NCBI GenBank assembly: GCA_021018815.1
Contig: JAITYX010000028.1
Span: 3,489,001 to 3,553,000 of the forward strand
Reading direction: 5' to 3'
DNA from: Talinum fruticosum
Taxonomy: Eukaryota; Streptophyta; Magnoliopsida; Caryophyllales; Talinaceae
Length of the DNA: 64,000 bases
In this document: piece after piece, positions 45,010-57,100 of the stretch
How positions within the stretch are numbered: position 1 is the first letter of the stretch
Layout of the letters: every line of letters begins with the position of its first letter
Translations under genes and position numbers: made by a program
The notes under the pieces: model-generated
Told to the model about the DNA's origin: nothing
The model's database searches: none
Seen by the model: the letters and a program-made list of their open reading frames with translations, nothing else

Positions 45010-45290
45010 CATTATGCATTAGCTAAACATAAAATTTATTTCAAATTAGGTGAGTCCATTTTTGCATTTAGCCAAAAATAAAATTCATCACAAATTAGTT
45101 GAGTCCATTTTTTACATTAGTCAAAAATAAATTTCATCTCAAATTAGGTGAGTTCATTTTATGCATTAGCCAAAAATAAATTTTATCTCAAATGAGGTGA
45201 ATCCATTTTCAGCATTAGCCAAAAATAAAATCCATCTCAAATCAGGTGAGTCCATGTTGCATTCATATTTTGATTAAGGAAGTCTTTTCT
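45010..45290 (+). repeat. Tandem repeat of 49 bp in second Tat copy
   Basis: About five units of aaattaggtgagtccattt.., gcattagccaaaaataaa, ttcatctc. Unit spacing is 49 bases where countable. Same family as 13330-13570. Confidence 0.85.
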
Positions 45291-45972
45291 TTTGCATTAG
45301 CTAAATTAAATTCATCCCAATCTAAGTCATTAGCATCATTATATCTCCTTTTCGTCATTTTTTATTTCTTATGTGCATCCAAATAAATATCACTTTTTTC
45401 TTTCCTTTTCCTAGTCTCTTCGGGTCTAATGCTTAAGTCTCTTCTCCCCAAAAGTTACTTTTTTTAGCATGGTCCTGAAGCAATTATCCTTTGGGCTGCA
45501 GGATAGGGAAGCCTACCTCAACTAGGTTTCATTGGAATCCGAGATCAAAAAGGTTAGACCATTCGAGTAAAGAGTCTAGCACTATATCTCCTCGTTCTAC
45601 ACCTCGATCAACACTAGTATGACCAACATCGGTGCACATAACACCGGTTAAACAATCTTTCATCGTAAGATAGTACTCGAATACGATTCCCCTCTAATAG
45701 ATGAACAACCACGACCATCTTTTATCATCACCTTGCTCAACAAATCCTCAGCTAAGATGGAAGCCTGGATTTTGGCTCAAGATCAAAAAAATAGTCCATA
45801 TCTAAAACTCTCAATACTATTTTAAAGACTCTACGGAAAAAACCCGAAAGAAAGGGAGAAACAAAAAATGAGGAAAAAGAGAGGGAAAAGGATAAAGAGA
45901 GGGAAAACATAAAAAAGAGGAAGAAAAAGAAAAAGGAGTTCCGCCACCACCTCCAAAAACTAATCCCGAACC
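45291..45972 (+). pseudogene. Tat copy 2 leader and gag N-terminal part
   Basis: Collinear with 13570-14280: tagtctcttcgggtct, tcctttgggctg.ag.atagggaag, catcggtgcaca, tgctcaa. The region 45835-45945 is purine-rich (gagggaaaagga, gaggaagaaaaagaaaaagg) and codes Lys/Glu in any frame. Stops are frequent. Split at 45973 by SIRE IIb; continues at 53557. Confidence 0.7.
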
Positions 45973-47491
45973 CGAAGACTTAGACTTTGCATGTACAAAT
46001 TTCGAGTACTATCAACGAATCAGGTACAAACTTCATCTCTTGTAAGTTTTGATTCAAGTCATTCTACGTGTTAAAGAAACTTTTCGAGTGATAAAAACCT
46101 TCTCTAAGTGTTACGTAAACTATTGCATAGGTTTTCATTTGCTTCTTACTCGAAAGCATACCATTGCTCATCATTTCATATTTGTAGTTCCGAGTCACCC
46201 GGATAACACTCAGATTTATCGCATGTTCAAACACTTGCTCTAACATGTTTAAATTCAGGTCCGACTTCATATTCCAAGTTCGGGTGAATTACAACATTAA
46301 TTCATCTCTTATAGTCGACTTGTTTTGTTTGAATTATATTTGTGTAGATCAAATATTCTTATTCTGATATTCTTTATCTAACTTGATCTTTCTCCGGATC
46401 GACTCGGATGGAATTTGAGTAGAATGAATATTAGACTCGGAAAATTTTATTCTTTTATGACTCGAGATAATTATGCACTTAATTATCTTAATTAAATTAT
46501 TATCTATGTCTAATTTTGGACCAAAGTATTTAATACTTTGAGAACCAAAATTGATTTACTTTTTAGGTTATCTAAATAAGGTTATCCTACTTTTGAATTA
46601 TAAAATTAACCGGCTTCAAGATGTCAAATCACCAGCGAGACAAGGCTTTCTCTACTTCGACCAAGGCCCAAACACCGTGTCGGGGTTCTCTATTTCCAAA
46701 ACTGGAAATGTTCAACACTAAGCTAAACGGTGGTTTCCACCTTACTTTTCGGACACCACCAGTGGATTGGGACATCCTAAAGAGTCAAGAGCCATTGTAC
46801 AACGATCACATTTCAACGGATCTTTTCGAGGAACTCAAAAGAACCGTTACAACGGTCACTGAGAGGACTTCTAATCGAAGCTAATCACAACGGCTAATCT
46901 GCTTGGTCATCTATAAATAGAAGCCATTTCACAAGACTTGAAGATTGCTGAACCCATTCGTTGGAACCATTGTCAATACACATACTTAAGCAAAAGTCTT
47001 TGTATTCATATTCAATCTTCTACTTACAACTCCAACTATGTACTTAACATCTTTACGAGTTGTAAGGTCTTGTAATCAGTCACAAACTTTCTTCTTACTT
47101 TCTGAGTAAGTTCACTTGACCGAGTTGTAAGGGTTAACTCAGCTCGGTTGTCCCTCGGTTAAGAAGTACTAGATCGGATAAGGGAATTTACGAGCCTAGG
47201 AAAGCTGTGTAAGGAATCGTCTAAGGAGCAATTCGGTTGAGTCTATCTACTGTATTTTTGGATTCAAAATAATGGATTTGACTTGGTGCTTGGATTAGCA
47301 CTGGCCGTGGTTTTTCTGCCCAAGGAGGGTTTCCACGTAAATTCCGAGTTCATACTTTTCGAATCCAATCTAGACTCGGACGAGTCTTAAAGTTTGTTTT
47401 AAACTTTAATCTTCCATTTGTTGTTCAAATTTCCTCATCAATCTATTCACCCCCTCTAGGTTCACTAAGTCTCTCCAAGAGCAAACCTTCA
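45973..47491 (+). mobile_element. SIRE IIb 5' LTR
   Basis: 1519 bp. Its first 60 bases (cgaagacttagactttgcatg, gagtactatcaa) match SIRE III's LTR better than those of I or IIa. TATAAATAG at 46912. Ends ccttca before the PBS. Confidence 0.85.
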
Positions 47492-47492
47492 A

Positions 47493-47504
47493 TTGGTATC
47501 GAGC
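47493..47504 (+). other. PBS of SIRE IIb
   Basis: ttggtatcgagc, two bases after the LTR. Differs from the common TGGTATCAGAGC by loss of one base. Confidence 0.75.
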
Positions 47505-47549
47505 ATAACCTTTCGAAACGATCTAACCATCCAAAGGTCTAAAGATCAA

Positions 47550-49330
47550 ATGGCTCGGAACAATGGATAGTTCAATGAAGGAATATCTTCCAGCGAGACC
47601 ACCAAAGTTTAAAGGATCAAATTTCGGACACTAGAAGAAGCTCATGGAATGCTTTCTACTTGGATCACGATGAAGATGTATGGAGCATCATATGAGAAGT
47701 CAACTACATTCCAATGAGGATGGAAGAAACAAGACTTGTGCCCAAAGCAAAGGTCGAGTACACCACTCAAGAGGCGAAAAGTTCGGAAAGAACTTCAAGG
47801 CCATGAACATTCTGATCTGCGCCTTCAGCTCGAAGAATACAATAGAGTGTTAGCTTGTGACACAGCAAAAGAAGTGTGGGACACTCTTGTCAACACATAT
47901 GAAGGCACAAGCCAAGTCAAACAAGCGAGGATAAGCCAATATCTTCACAAGTATGAGGTGTTCAAGATGAAGTCATAAGAAAACATCACTCGGATGTTCA
48001 TCCGCTTCACTGAGATTACTAACAATCTCAAATCTCTAGGTCGAAAGATTTCGCATGAGGAAATGTGTAGAATGATACTAAGAAGCCTACCCAAGAGAAG
48101 ATGGGGTCCCAAGGTGACAGCCATCGAGGAAGCTCGGAACATGTCTCTATGAAAGCAAGACGAACTCATTGGGAAGTTACTCACCCATGAGATCCATCCG
48201 GAAGAGGAGGATGCAGAGGTCGGCACTAAAAATAATATCGCGCTGAAGGCCTCGAAAGCGAGAGAAGCAAATCTGAGTTCATCGGACTCGGAAGAAGATC
48301 CCATGGCACTTATCGCTAGAGGCTTCAAAAAAATGATGAAACACAAGAGATGGGACAAACGACCAAGAAAAGAGTTCTACAAAAAGACAAGAAGGATAGA
48401 AAAGGTAAACACTCATCCCCTTCAAAATTATCTTTAACTAAGAACTCTGGTCTGTTTTGAATGTGGCAGCAAAGAACACATAGTCAAAGACTATCCAAGG
48501 AGAAAGAGGGACAGAAAAAAGAAGAAGGTTATAGTGACCACATGGAGTGATGAAGAATCATCTAAAGAAGATGAAGACTCGGATGACTCAAAGCGTCCGA
48601 TAGCATTATCGGACTCAAAAGTTGAATTTGAGTCGGACTCGGATCACTCGGACATTGAGGAAACGAATCCTCGGGAGGTAATTGAATATTTCCTCATGTT
48701 TTCCAAAGTTGATTTAGCTAAATACATCTATACTTTGGAAGAGAAGTCAAATTTTGATTCTTCTCAATTTAAAGAACAACTTGAGTCTATCACTTCTCGA
48801 GCATTACTTTGAAAATGAATTAGAAAAGCTGAGACTTACTCTAAGAGAACTCAAGACTAGTGCTCAATCCAATGAGACCGAGTCTCGAGTCACTTAGAAG
48901 AGTAAATGAGCATCTTATGCAAAAGCTTAATGAGTTTCAAGAACTTGTTTTTGAAATTTACTCAATGTCAGAAAAACCTTGACATGCTCTTAGGGTCTCA
49001 ATGTGGCTCCTTCATAAAAGAAGGACTCGGTTATAACAAGGAGGAGGAATCCAATTCCTACTCGAGCTTTTCAAAACTGATTCTAGAAATGTGAAGTTAG
49101 GGAAGGCTGAGCGTGGTCCGATTCATATGAATGAAAAGAGGACTAAACCCGGACTAGCTTACAGGAGAAAACCTTCTCCACCGGTTTAGAAAAGAAAAGA
49201 TTTTCAAAAGAAAGCGACATAGACTCGGTTCTCTAAAAGAAAGACTCGAATCGGACCAAACCCAAAGTTATTCAAATCTGGCTTCCTGATAGTCTTCTTC
49301 CGCAGATAAGAACCACAATAAAGGAAGTTA
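47550..49330 (+). pseudogene. SIRE IIb gag
   Basis: Copia gag beginning MARNNG at 47550 with an early stop. Recognisable blocks: EYNRVLACDTAKEVWDTLVN, YEGTSQVKQARISQYL, LKSLGRKISHEEM, and an acidic segment before the zinc knuckle. The knuckle at 48453-48494 reads CFECGSKEHIVKDY: the CCH ligands are kept but the last Cys is Tyr. A long Asp/Ser/Glu-rich stretch follows (48534-48812, many repeats of gactcgg), typical of SIRE gag-pol junctions. About ten stops or shifts are present. Confidence 0.85.
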
Positions 49331-52300
49331 CTAGGTTCTTTAGAGGAAGTGAGAAAGGTTAGTTTGTTTCGACTTGTCGATGACTTAGGAAAGAACAAAA
49401 GGACATTGGTACCTGGACAGTGGATGCTCATGCCACATGTAAGGAAATTCAAGACTCTTTTCGAGTTAGAAGAGTATAAGGGAGGCAAAGTCACATTTGG
49501 AGATGACAACAAAGGCAAGATAATTGGGATAGGCAAGATTAAAAAAGGAGACAATCCGGTAAGCCCTGTCTACCTCGTCAAGGGATTGAAGTACAATCTA
49601 CTTAGCATCTCTCAATTATGTGACAAAGGTAAAAATATAAGATTCCTTTGACCAACTGCTATATTTCTGATGAAACTACCAAGGAGACTAAGATCTCGGG
49701 TAAGAGATCAGGTAGTACCTACACTATTCCTCTTTCGACCCGAGTCGAATTTATCTTGTTTAAAAGCATCTTTACATGATGATTCTTGGACACGAGCATT
49801 GTAGACTAGGTCATGTTCGCATGCACACCATTAAGAAGCTAGCATCTCATGGTTTAGTCAGAGGATTGCCTAATTGTGCATTTAAGAAAGATAAAATTTA
49901 TGAAGCATGCACAAAGGGGAAACAGGTAAGATCATCTTTCAAATTCTCAAAGCTGTTTCCACATCCAAAGTGCTTGAAATGTTGCATATGGACTTATGTG
50001 GTGAAATCCCTGTCAAGAGTCTCGGAGGTAAATCATATGTGCTTGTGATTGTTGATGACTACTTATGAGTTACTTGGGTTTGTTTTCTTAAGCACAAAAA
50101 TGAAGCATTCAAAGAGTTCAGCATGCTCTGCAGGAAAATTCACGTTGAGTCTCGGACTCATATCAAAAGAATTCGAACCGACCATGGAAAGGAGTTCGAC
50201 TACTCAAAATTTGCAGAGTTTTGTGATAAGAATGGTATCTCCCACAACTTCTCAGCACTAAGAACTCCTCAACAAAATGGAGTAGTGGAGAGAAAGAACC
50301 GAACTCTTGAAGAAATAGGAAGGACAATGATGATTGAACATGATCTACCTTACTATTTACGGGCTGAGGCGATCAACACAGACAAACTATACACTAAATA
50401 GATGCCTCATCGGACCCATCCTGAAGAAAACTCCATACGAGCTCTATAAAGGGAAGAAACCCAACATTTCATACTTTAAACCTTTTGGATGTAAGTATGA
50501 TGTTCATAACAACGAGTAAGGATCACCTTACAAAGTTTGATGCTTGAAGGTATTTTTCTTGGTTATTCATCTCATAGTAAAGCATATCACATTTTTAATA
50601 AAAGAACTAGTAAAGTGGAAGAAAGCATCCACGTTGTTTTTGATAAGATTGAACAGGGAAAACCAAGTGAGTCAATATTCTCATATCCGAAGCTCAGCCG
50701 AGATGATAATCCTAGTGAAGATGAGATCGGAAATCGTCAAGGAAAGGTCACTCGGAATGAGGTAACTCGGAACAACTCGACTTAGAATGAAACGACTCAA
50801 GAGCCGACTCGAGTGTCGAAGGTCAATCGGATGAGAAAGCTCAATCGGAACGGACTTCTAAAGATCAACCAATTCAACCTATAAATCTGGTGAACTAGAG
50901 GACAACTAGAGCTTTCAAATATGCTTCGAGCCACCCACTTGAAAAACATCTTGTCCGATATCAACAGTGGGGTAAGAACTCGTTCCTCTCTACAAAATCT
51001 ATGTGCATTCACTGCATTCATTTCATTAACTGAACCTAGGAATGCACTAGAGGCCCTAAATGAACCTGAATGGGTAGAGGCCATACAAGAGGAACTCAAT
51101 CAATTTGAAAGAAATCAAGTCCGGACTCGACCAAACGACCTTCGACCACCCACTCGGAAATAAGGCTAGACTTATGGCTCAAGGTTACAATCAAGAGGAA
51201 GGGATTGATTGTGGGGAAACCTTTGCACCTGTTGCTAGAATTAAAGCCATTAGAATCTTATTGGCATTTGCATCAAGCATGAATATCAAACTGTATCAAA
51301 TGGATGTTAAATGTGCTTTCCTTAATGGTTTCATTGAAGAGGAAGTCTATGTTGGGCAACCCCTGGATTTGAAAAGTCAGAACTTCCAAACCATGTTTTC
51401 AAGTTGCAAAAAGCTCTTTATGGTCTTAAACAAGCTCCCAGAGCTTGGTATGAAAGACTCGAGCAATTTCTTGGTTGAAAATGATTTTAGAAGAGGTTAG
51501 ATTGACAAGAATCTTTTTATGAAAACCAAGGGGAAAGACTTTCTTATTGCTCGGATCTATGTTGATGATATAATATTTACGAGTTAATGAGACAGGAATT
51601 TCAATGAGCGAGGATGGGAGAACTCAATTTCTTCCTTGGTCTACAAATCAAGCAAGACAAAGATGGAATCTATGTCGATCAATCAAAGTATACCAAGCAA
51701 CTGCTGAAGAAGTACAAACTTCAAGATGCAGAACGTGCAGCAACAGACTATGAGCGAGTAGCATAAAACTAGACTCGGACGAAAAAGGTAAAGTAGCAGA
51801 TTAGAAACTCTATCGAGGTATAATTGGATCTCTGCTATATCTTACTTCCAAGTAGGCCGGACATAATGTTTAGTGTATGTCCGTGTGCAAGATTTCAAGC
51901 TAATCCAAAAGAATCATATCTCACTACGGTGAAGAGAATCTTCAAATATCTTGTAGGGACTCGGAATCTAGGTTTATGGTACTCAAGAGACTAAGAATTG
52001 ACTTTCACTGGATACTTAGATGCTGACTATGCTGGATATAAAGTTAATAGAAAGAGTACCTCGGAGCACTGCCAATTTCGGGTCAATCCTTTATATCATG
52101 GCACTCAAAAAGCAGAACTCGGTAGCTCTATTAACAGCTGAAGTTGAGTACATTGTAGCTGGAGCATGCTGCGCACAGATTTTATGGGTCAAGCAACACT
52201 TGAGAGATTTTGGACTTACATTCAAATCAATTCCAATCAAGTGTGACAATCAAAGTGCAATCAGCATCACTAAGAATCGAGTTCAACACTCAAAGACAAA

Positions 52301-52430
52301 GCATATTGAGGTTAGGTATCATTTTCTAAGAGGCCATTCTGAAAAAGGTGGTATTGAACTTGATTTCATTCCTACCAAACTTTAACTAGCTAATATCTTT
52401 ACTAAGCCACTTAGTTAGGATTAGTTTTGC
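49331..52430 (+). pseudogene. SIRE IIb pol: protease, integrase, RT, RNase H
   Basis: Copia order is kept. Protease: WYLDSGCSCHM with the catalytic D-S-G at 49416-49424. Pre-integrase: CRLGHVRMHTIKKLASHGLV (49807). Integrase: VIVDDY (about 50046), IRTDHGKEFD (50170) and NGVVERKNRTL (50276), so the D, D and E are all present. RT: NEPEWVEAIQEELNQFE (51060), [39 protein letters not shown], and the YVDDI box at 51558-51572, followed by a deletion of ~35 bases relative to SIRE III. RNase H: AEVEYIVAGACCAQILWVKQ, IKCDNQSAISITKN, HIEVRYHF, then NIFTKPL. The frame changes at least eight times. Confidence 0.92.
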
Positions 52431-53062
52431 TTTATTAGGAATGAGCTTGGCATGATTAATGCATAATTATTTGTTTTTCTGAGTGGAATTACTTTGCATG
52501 ATTATGTGTTAAATGTCTAATTTTTATGCTTTAATAATAATTAGTTCAGTTGACCTACCGATACTGAGCTATGAGTTATTACTTGTTGTTAGTTTCGAGT
52601 CACTTAGAAACTTTATTGAGTCAGACTCGGTTTTGAGAAAAATGGACATCAAACCTTTGAAATTATCTCTACATCAATAGAGAGTTTTAGAAATTTCTTT
52701 TAAAATCTCTCTTTCTCTCTCTCTCTCTCTCGCGCATCGATAAGAGAACTAGCCATTGGCAGACAAGCACTGAAATTATAACCATTGAAGAGCCGAATAG
52801 TCACACCGGTCCGAGGGGACCGTTGGAGAGTTGAGTCACAACAAATACTGAAGGATGATTCTTTCTCTGTAAATAGCATCCTTTTTCGTTCATTTCGGTA
52901 CTTTACTCTCTACATACTCTCTCTCTCGCTTACTGCATCTCGAGTAAGTTTACTATTTTCGAAGAATGAACCGTCTCTCTCAAGCTCGGATAAAGAAATC
53001 TCAAGTAAGCACCGATTACTCTCGGCTTTCTTTCTACTCTTTCATTTTCTTTTCACTCTCGA

Positions 53063-53093
<31 letters not shown>

Positions 53094-53155
53094 TCTCTCT
53101 CCGAGCTATCTCCCTCTCTCTCAAAGTTCATCTTCTCTCTTTTCTCATTCAAACA
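52431..53155 (+). other. SIRE IIb spacer with CT-rich tracts
   Basis: Non-coding between RNase H and the env-like start. Contains tctctctctct runs at 52705-52732 and 53062-53104. A plus-strand ORF from 52785 across this stretch is Ser/Leu-rich and has no domain, so it is not called as a gene. Confidence 0.65.
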
Positions 53156-53299
53156 TGCCGAAAAGAGGTTCCCACCTGGACTTTCTTGGTTCTGCAACCA
53201 AGAAACACTGGAACTGAAGCCAATAGGGTCCTTCCAGCCCCTCTAAAATCATTGTCACCCAACACCTCACGTTGGATGAAAAATTCTTTCCAACCACTA
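53156..53299 (+). pseudogene. SIRE IIb env-like frame, first ~48 codons only
   Basis: Starts MPKRGSHLDFLGSATKKHW; a stop at 53215-53217 falls at codon 21. Beyond it the homologous KIIVTQHLTLDEKFF-type text continues to about 53299, where the sequence jumps into the 3' LTR. It matches SIRE III's env-like start closely. Confidence 0.72.
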
Positions 53300-53556
53300 A
53301 GTTTTGTATGTCTACTGTATTTTGTGTGTTTAAAATAGTGGATTTGACCTGGTGCTTGGATTAGCACTGGCCGGGGTTTTTCTGCCGAAGGAGGGTTTCC
53401 ACATAAATTCCGAGTTCATACTTTTCGACTCCAATCGGACTCAAACAGACCTTATAGTTTATTTTAGACTTTAATCTTCCATTTATTATTCAAATTTCCT
53501 CATCACCCTATTTACCCCCTCTAGGGTGACTAAGTCTCTCCAAGAGCAAACCTTCA
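53300..53556 (+). mobile_element. SIRE IIb 3' LTR remnant
   Basis: Last 257 bases of the LTR (ctactgtattttgtgtgtttaaaatagtgg to ccttca), matching 47245-47491. About 1.26 kb of LTR is missing on the left. Confidence 0.85.
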
Positions 53557-54181
53557 AAACCTATGTCTTATCCACATGTAAATTAGATAGAAAGGATGTT
53601 AAGAGAGTCTTCCATGTTCAAGAGTTATTACTCGACCTCATGGGATTCACTTCAATCCCTAAAGGGAAATTACCTCCCAAATTTATTATGCCGGATATTA
53701 AGATTCATGATTTCGAGAACCCCACCACCACGTTCGCAACTTCATAGGAGCAATGAATCTTGAGAATTTTCCTGAAGATAGATACCACATCATTTTCCGA
53801 TGGACATTCGATAATAATGCGATCAAGTGGTATAATGTAGTTAACCCATGCAAGGTCACTAATTGGATCGATCTATGCAAGGAATTCCTACATCTGTATT
53901 CTTAAAACACTTATCTACCTGTCACCGTTTGAGATTTAGAATTGATCAAACAAGGAGAGAAAGAAAGCTTCACTAACTTCCTTAGTAGATGGAGGGAAAA
54001 GGTTGCCCACATGGTAGACAGGACCTTCCGATGAAGACCACTTTAGAATTATTGTAAAGAACCTTCGGCCTGCCTATAATCATCATTTGAAGTTCGTACC
54101 ATTCATGAGCTTTATAACCCTTAGAGACGCAGGTATGCTGATAGAAGAAGAGTTGTCCGCCAAGACCAAAGTCATGGCTGG
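53557..54181 (+). pseudogene. Tat copy 2 gag, second part
   Basis: Gag domain of the Tat element interrupted by SIRE IIb. MGFTSIPKGKLPPKFIM is open in the frame from 53526; later blocks are in other frames: YHIIFRWTFDNN, KWYNVVNP, LCKEFLHLYS, then a TNFLSRWREK-like segment and DHFRIIVKNLRPAYNHHLKF. It is longer than the homologous part of Tat element 1 and shows the gag segment downstream of what survives there. It ends at 54181 where an LTR-like block begins. Confidence 0.8.
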
Positions 54182-57100
54182 TGTAATAATCGTAATTTTA
54201 ATTAAGGCAATTATAAGAGTGGAATTAATTAATTAGTTTTAATTAAACAATTCATATCGAGTAACTAAAATATACACGTGAATATAAATTTGTAAATTTA
54301 TTATTGCGTGTCCGCATAACCTTCACTACTAAAATATATTAATCCTTTTCGAGTTCCCACGGACTCCAAATAAATTAAAACCCGAAAAAACTTACATTGC
54401 TTATTTTGGGTTCAAATCTAAATTGTGTCTAACTAAATAAAAAAAGGGGGAAAGGTTCAATTAAGTGTTTGATTATGAAGGAATTAGTGTAAAGGTGGGG
54501 TTGGGTGGCTTGTTCCCAAAAAGTTAAGCGCGCGAGAGAGAGAGAGAGGGAGAAGTGAGGGAGTTTAGTGAAAAGAAGAGGAAGGGCGAAGCCTGGGGAT
54601 GAGAAGCAAAGAGAGAGAGAGAGAGCAATAAAACATAGAGAGGGTTGAGAATCAACGAACGGAGAGAGTCCGGGGCAAGAAGAGATCGAGAAATTGAGAG
54701 ATTGAGTAAAGAGAACCGAGAGGGAGATGGAGTGTGAACCAACAAGGAGGAACAGAATGGGAAAGCGAGAACGGGAATAGGAATCCGGAGTGTGAACAAA
54801 GAGGGAGAGAGAAAACGTAACCAAAAGTAGAAGGAGCGAGGAACAAAGAAAGCAAGACATGGAAGAAATCGAGTAATAGCTAGAGGCGAGGAACGAGAGC
54901 TAGAGAGGCGGGAAAGAGGGACAACGACAAAGGGAGAGGAAAGCGGTGAGTGAGAAGGCAAGAGACCAAACCCGAAATAGAGCGCACAAGAGAAAGAGGG
55001 GGCAGAGACAGAGCAAGAAGATGAAAAACAAGGGGAGAGGCTAAAATTCCAAATCAATTGCCCAAACCCTAAAATTCGAGGTTGGTTATTCAATTTTTGA
55101 ATTAATAGAAATAGTGGATTGATTTAGTATGTGAATTCTTTCCCCTTGTGATTGAATTTTAGTTGAAGTTGTAAAATTGTTTGATTATGTGAAATTGTGG
55201 AATAAGCTAACCTTTGAAGTCACTATGAATTGAGAACATAGTTAATGCGTTGATTGGATAGTCCGGTCAAATTGTGGGAATTAAGTCGAAGTTAACGGTT
55301 GTGATAAGTTGTGACTCCTTGGCTTAAAATTGTAACTATTTGTTGTTATTGTGGCTCGTGTAAAATAAATTAGTGAAATGAAAGGTTAGAAAGATACAAT
55401 ATGTGTGTTTCAACGGAATATGTTAGTTTGTGACGAGTTGTGATGGTTTGGGCTAGATTATAATTGTTTTTGATTATATATGATTTTATAGCTTGTGATT
55501 ATTGTTGCTAAGAGAATTTTTTATTTCTCGAGTTCGTTTTGCTTGAAATTGAATGGAGACAATGAAAAAAATAAACGTTGAAGTATAGAAAATGAGCGGG
55601 AATTTAGAGTATCAAGGGAATATGTATCTATATTGATTGATGTACAATTGAAGTCCGAATGTAGAACATTAGTAATCGATGGGTTAAATATTGGCTGTTG
55701 CTATTTGTGGTTAAGTTAAAATGAAATTGAATTAACAAACGAGCAACTTAGGAGGGCATTATATGTGAAATTAAACTTGGTAACAATTCAAAATGATTTG
55801 GGATTGATTGCGCTTTTAAAACGGACTGAGGCGAGAATTACGTATATAAGAATGTGATATTCTTACTTGAGCAAGATATAAATGAATATAAGTAGGTGCT
55901 AAATACTTTGATGAATACTTGAGTAAATGTGCTAACTTGGGATGTTGAACCTTAATGTGGAGATGCTTGGCTTGTAAAGTGACTTTATCCCAAATGATGC
56001 TTAAAAAGTTCATTTTGAAAAGATTACGGTGTTTTACGCAAAACAGTCCTTTAATACAATTTCTTCATAATTGTTATTCAAACTTGAAAATATGTTCCAA
56101 AGAAGTAAAACTCATTTGAGAAAATAAATTTAGAAGGGTGGTCGATTGTGTTATGCCTTCTATTACATTAAAATTATTTAAGAAACCGAGTTTGGAAGGG
56201 TGGCATTATGGTTTAAAATTAAGTTTCATGAGTGATTGTGATCACTTTGGTTTCCAATGGATTGTGGGCTAAAGATTGTTCAAACCAGAGGAAGGAGGCG
56301 ATCGTACGTAGCGGACAATGGGGTCCTTGGTTATAAGGATGCCTACCAACCTTGCATTGGGTGATGGGTTGATACACGGGGTCCTGGTGTAACAGGATAC
56401 CTAACCAACCATACGTATTCAGGTTATTAATTCTTTCCCGATGAGGAAAGCGAAGCCTTCTAAGAGTTTCACTAGAACTACATGATGGGAGCCTAAGTCA
56501 TAGGGTTGCGTCCTAAGAAACTTTCCGATGCTAGTTCAAGTCAAAAGCCCCGGAAAGATACTCGATGTTTTTAGTAATTTGTTCATGAGAATAAAATCTT
56601 GTTGAGAAAACATTGAGAAATGATTTATGTGTTAACTTGTGTTAGTTGAATATTGAAGTTTTTCCTTTGCTTTGATTTGATTTAATTCATTAATGAAGTT
56701 GTTTGGAAATGAGAAATAACTAACCGAGAAGTATGCAAAGCACTTAGGGTGTCCTAACTTGAATCGAGAAAAGATGGTCTAGAATTAAAAGGTGGTTAAA
56801 GGACTACGATATTAAATGGCTAATATATTATTGCTAGTATATATATGCATTCTGAAAGTATCAAGATTTTTGGGATAGGATTATCCACTCGAGCTTGTGA
56901 TTTACTCGCCCAATGTTTCTCTCTTCCCCTCCGATTCATGAGTCCTCCTTATGGTGACTCATCTCATACCCTTACCATTCCGGAACCACGTGCATTAACG
57001 CTAGTTCCGAGTGACACAAGATTGCTGAACATGCATTTTGTGTGTTGTATTTGTTGTAACTTGTAGATTAGTTCAATAATTGTGTAAGTTGTGTCATAGG

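Larger units (their letters stand above)
45973..53556 (+). mobile_element. SIRE/Maximus-type copia element IIb
   Basis: 7.58 kb: 5' LTR, PBS, gag, pol (PR-INT-RT-RNase H), spacer, start of env-like frame, and a 257-bp remnant of the 3' LTR. Flanks are gaacc (45968-45972) and aaacc (53557-53561), an imperfect 5-bp duplication within Tat gag. It is the only copia copy here with all pol domains, but each carries stops or shifts. The env-like frame, 3' UTR and most of the 3' LTR were removed by one deletion at about 53300. Confidence 0.87.

Noticed and set aside
45010..45290. CRISPR-like regular repeat spacing
   Set aside because: Units are directly adjacent with no unique spacers; it is a retroelement leader minisatellite in a plant genome.
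47945..48358. 137-codon minus-strand ORF
   Set aside because: Antisense shadow of the SIRE IIb gag, which has recognisable blocks on the plus strand.
52785..53246. 153-codon plus-strand ORF
   Set aside because: Crosses the CT-rich spacer and then reads the env-like start in the wrong frame; low complexity, no domain.
54429..55093. Two long overlapping minus-strand ORFs (143 and 189 codons), Ser/Leu/Phe-rich
   Set aside because: They are the complement of the purine-rich tract; composition alone keeps them open, and no domain is present.
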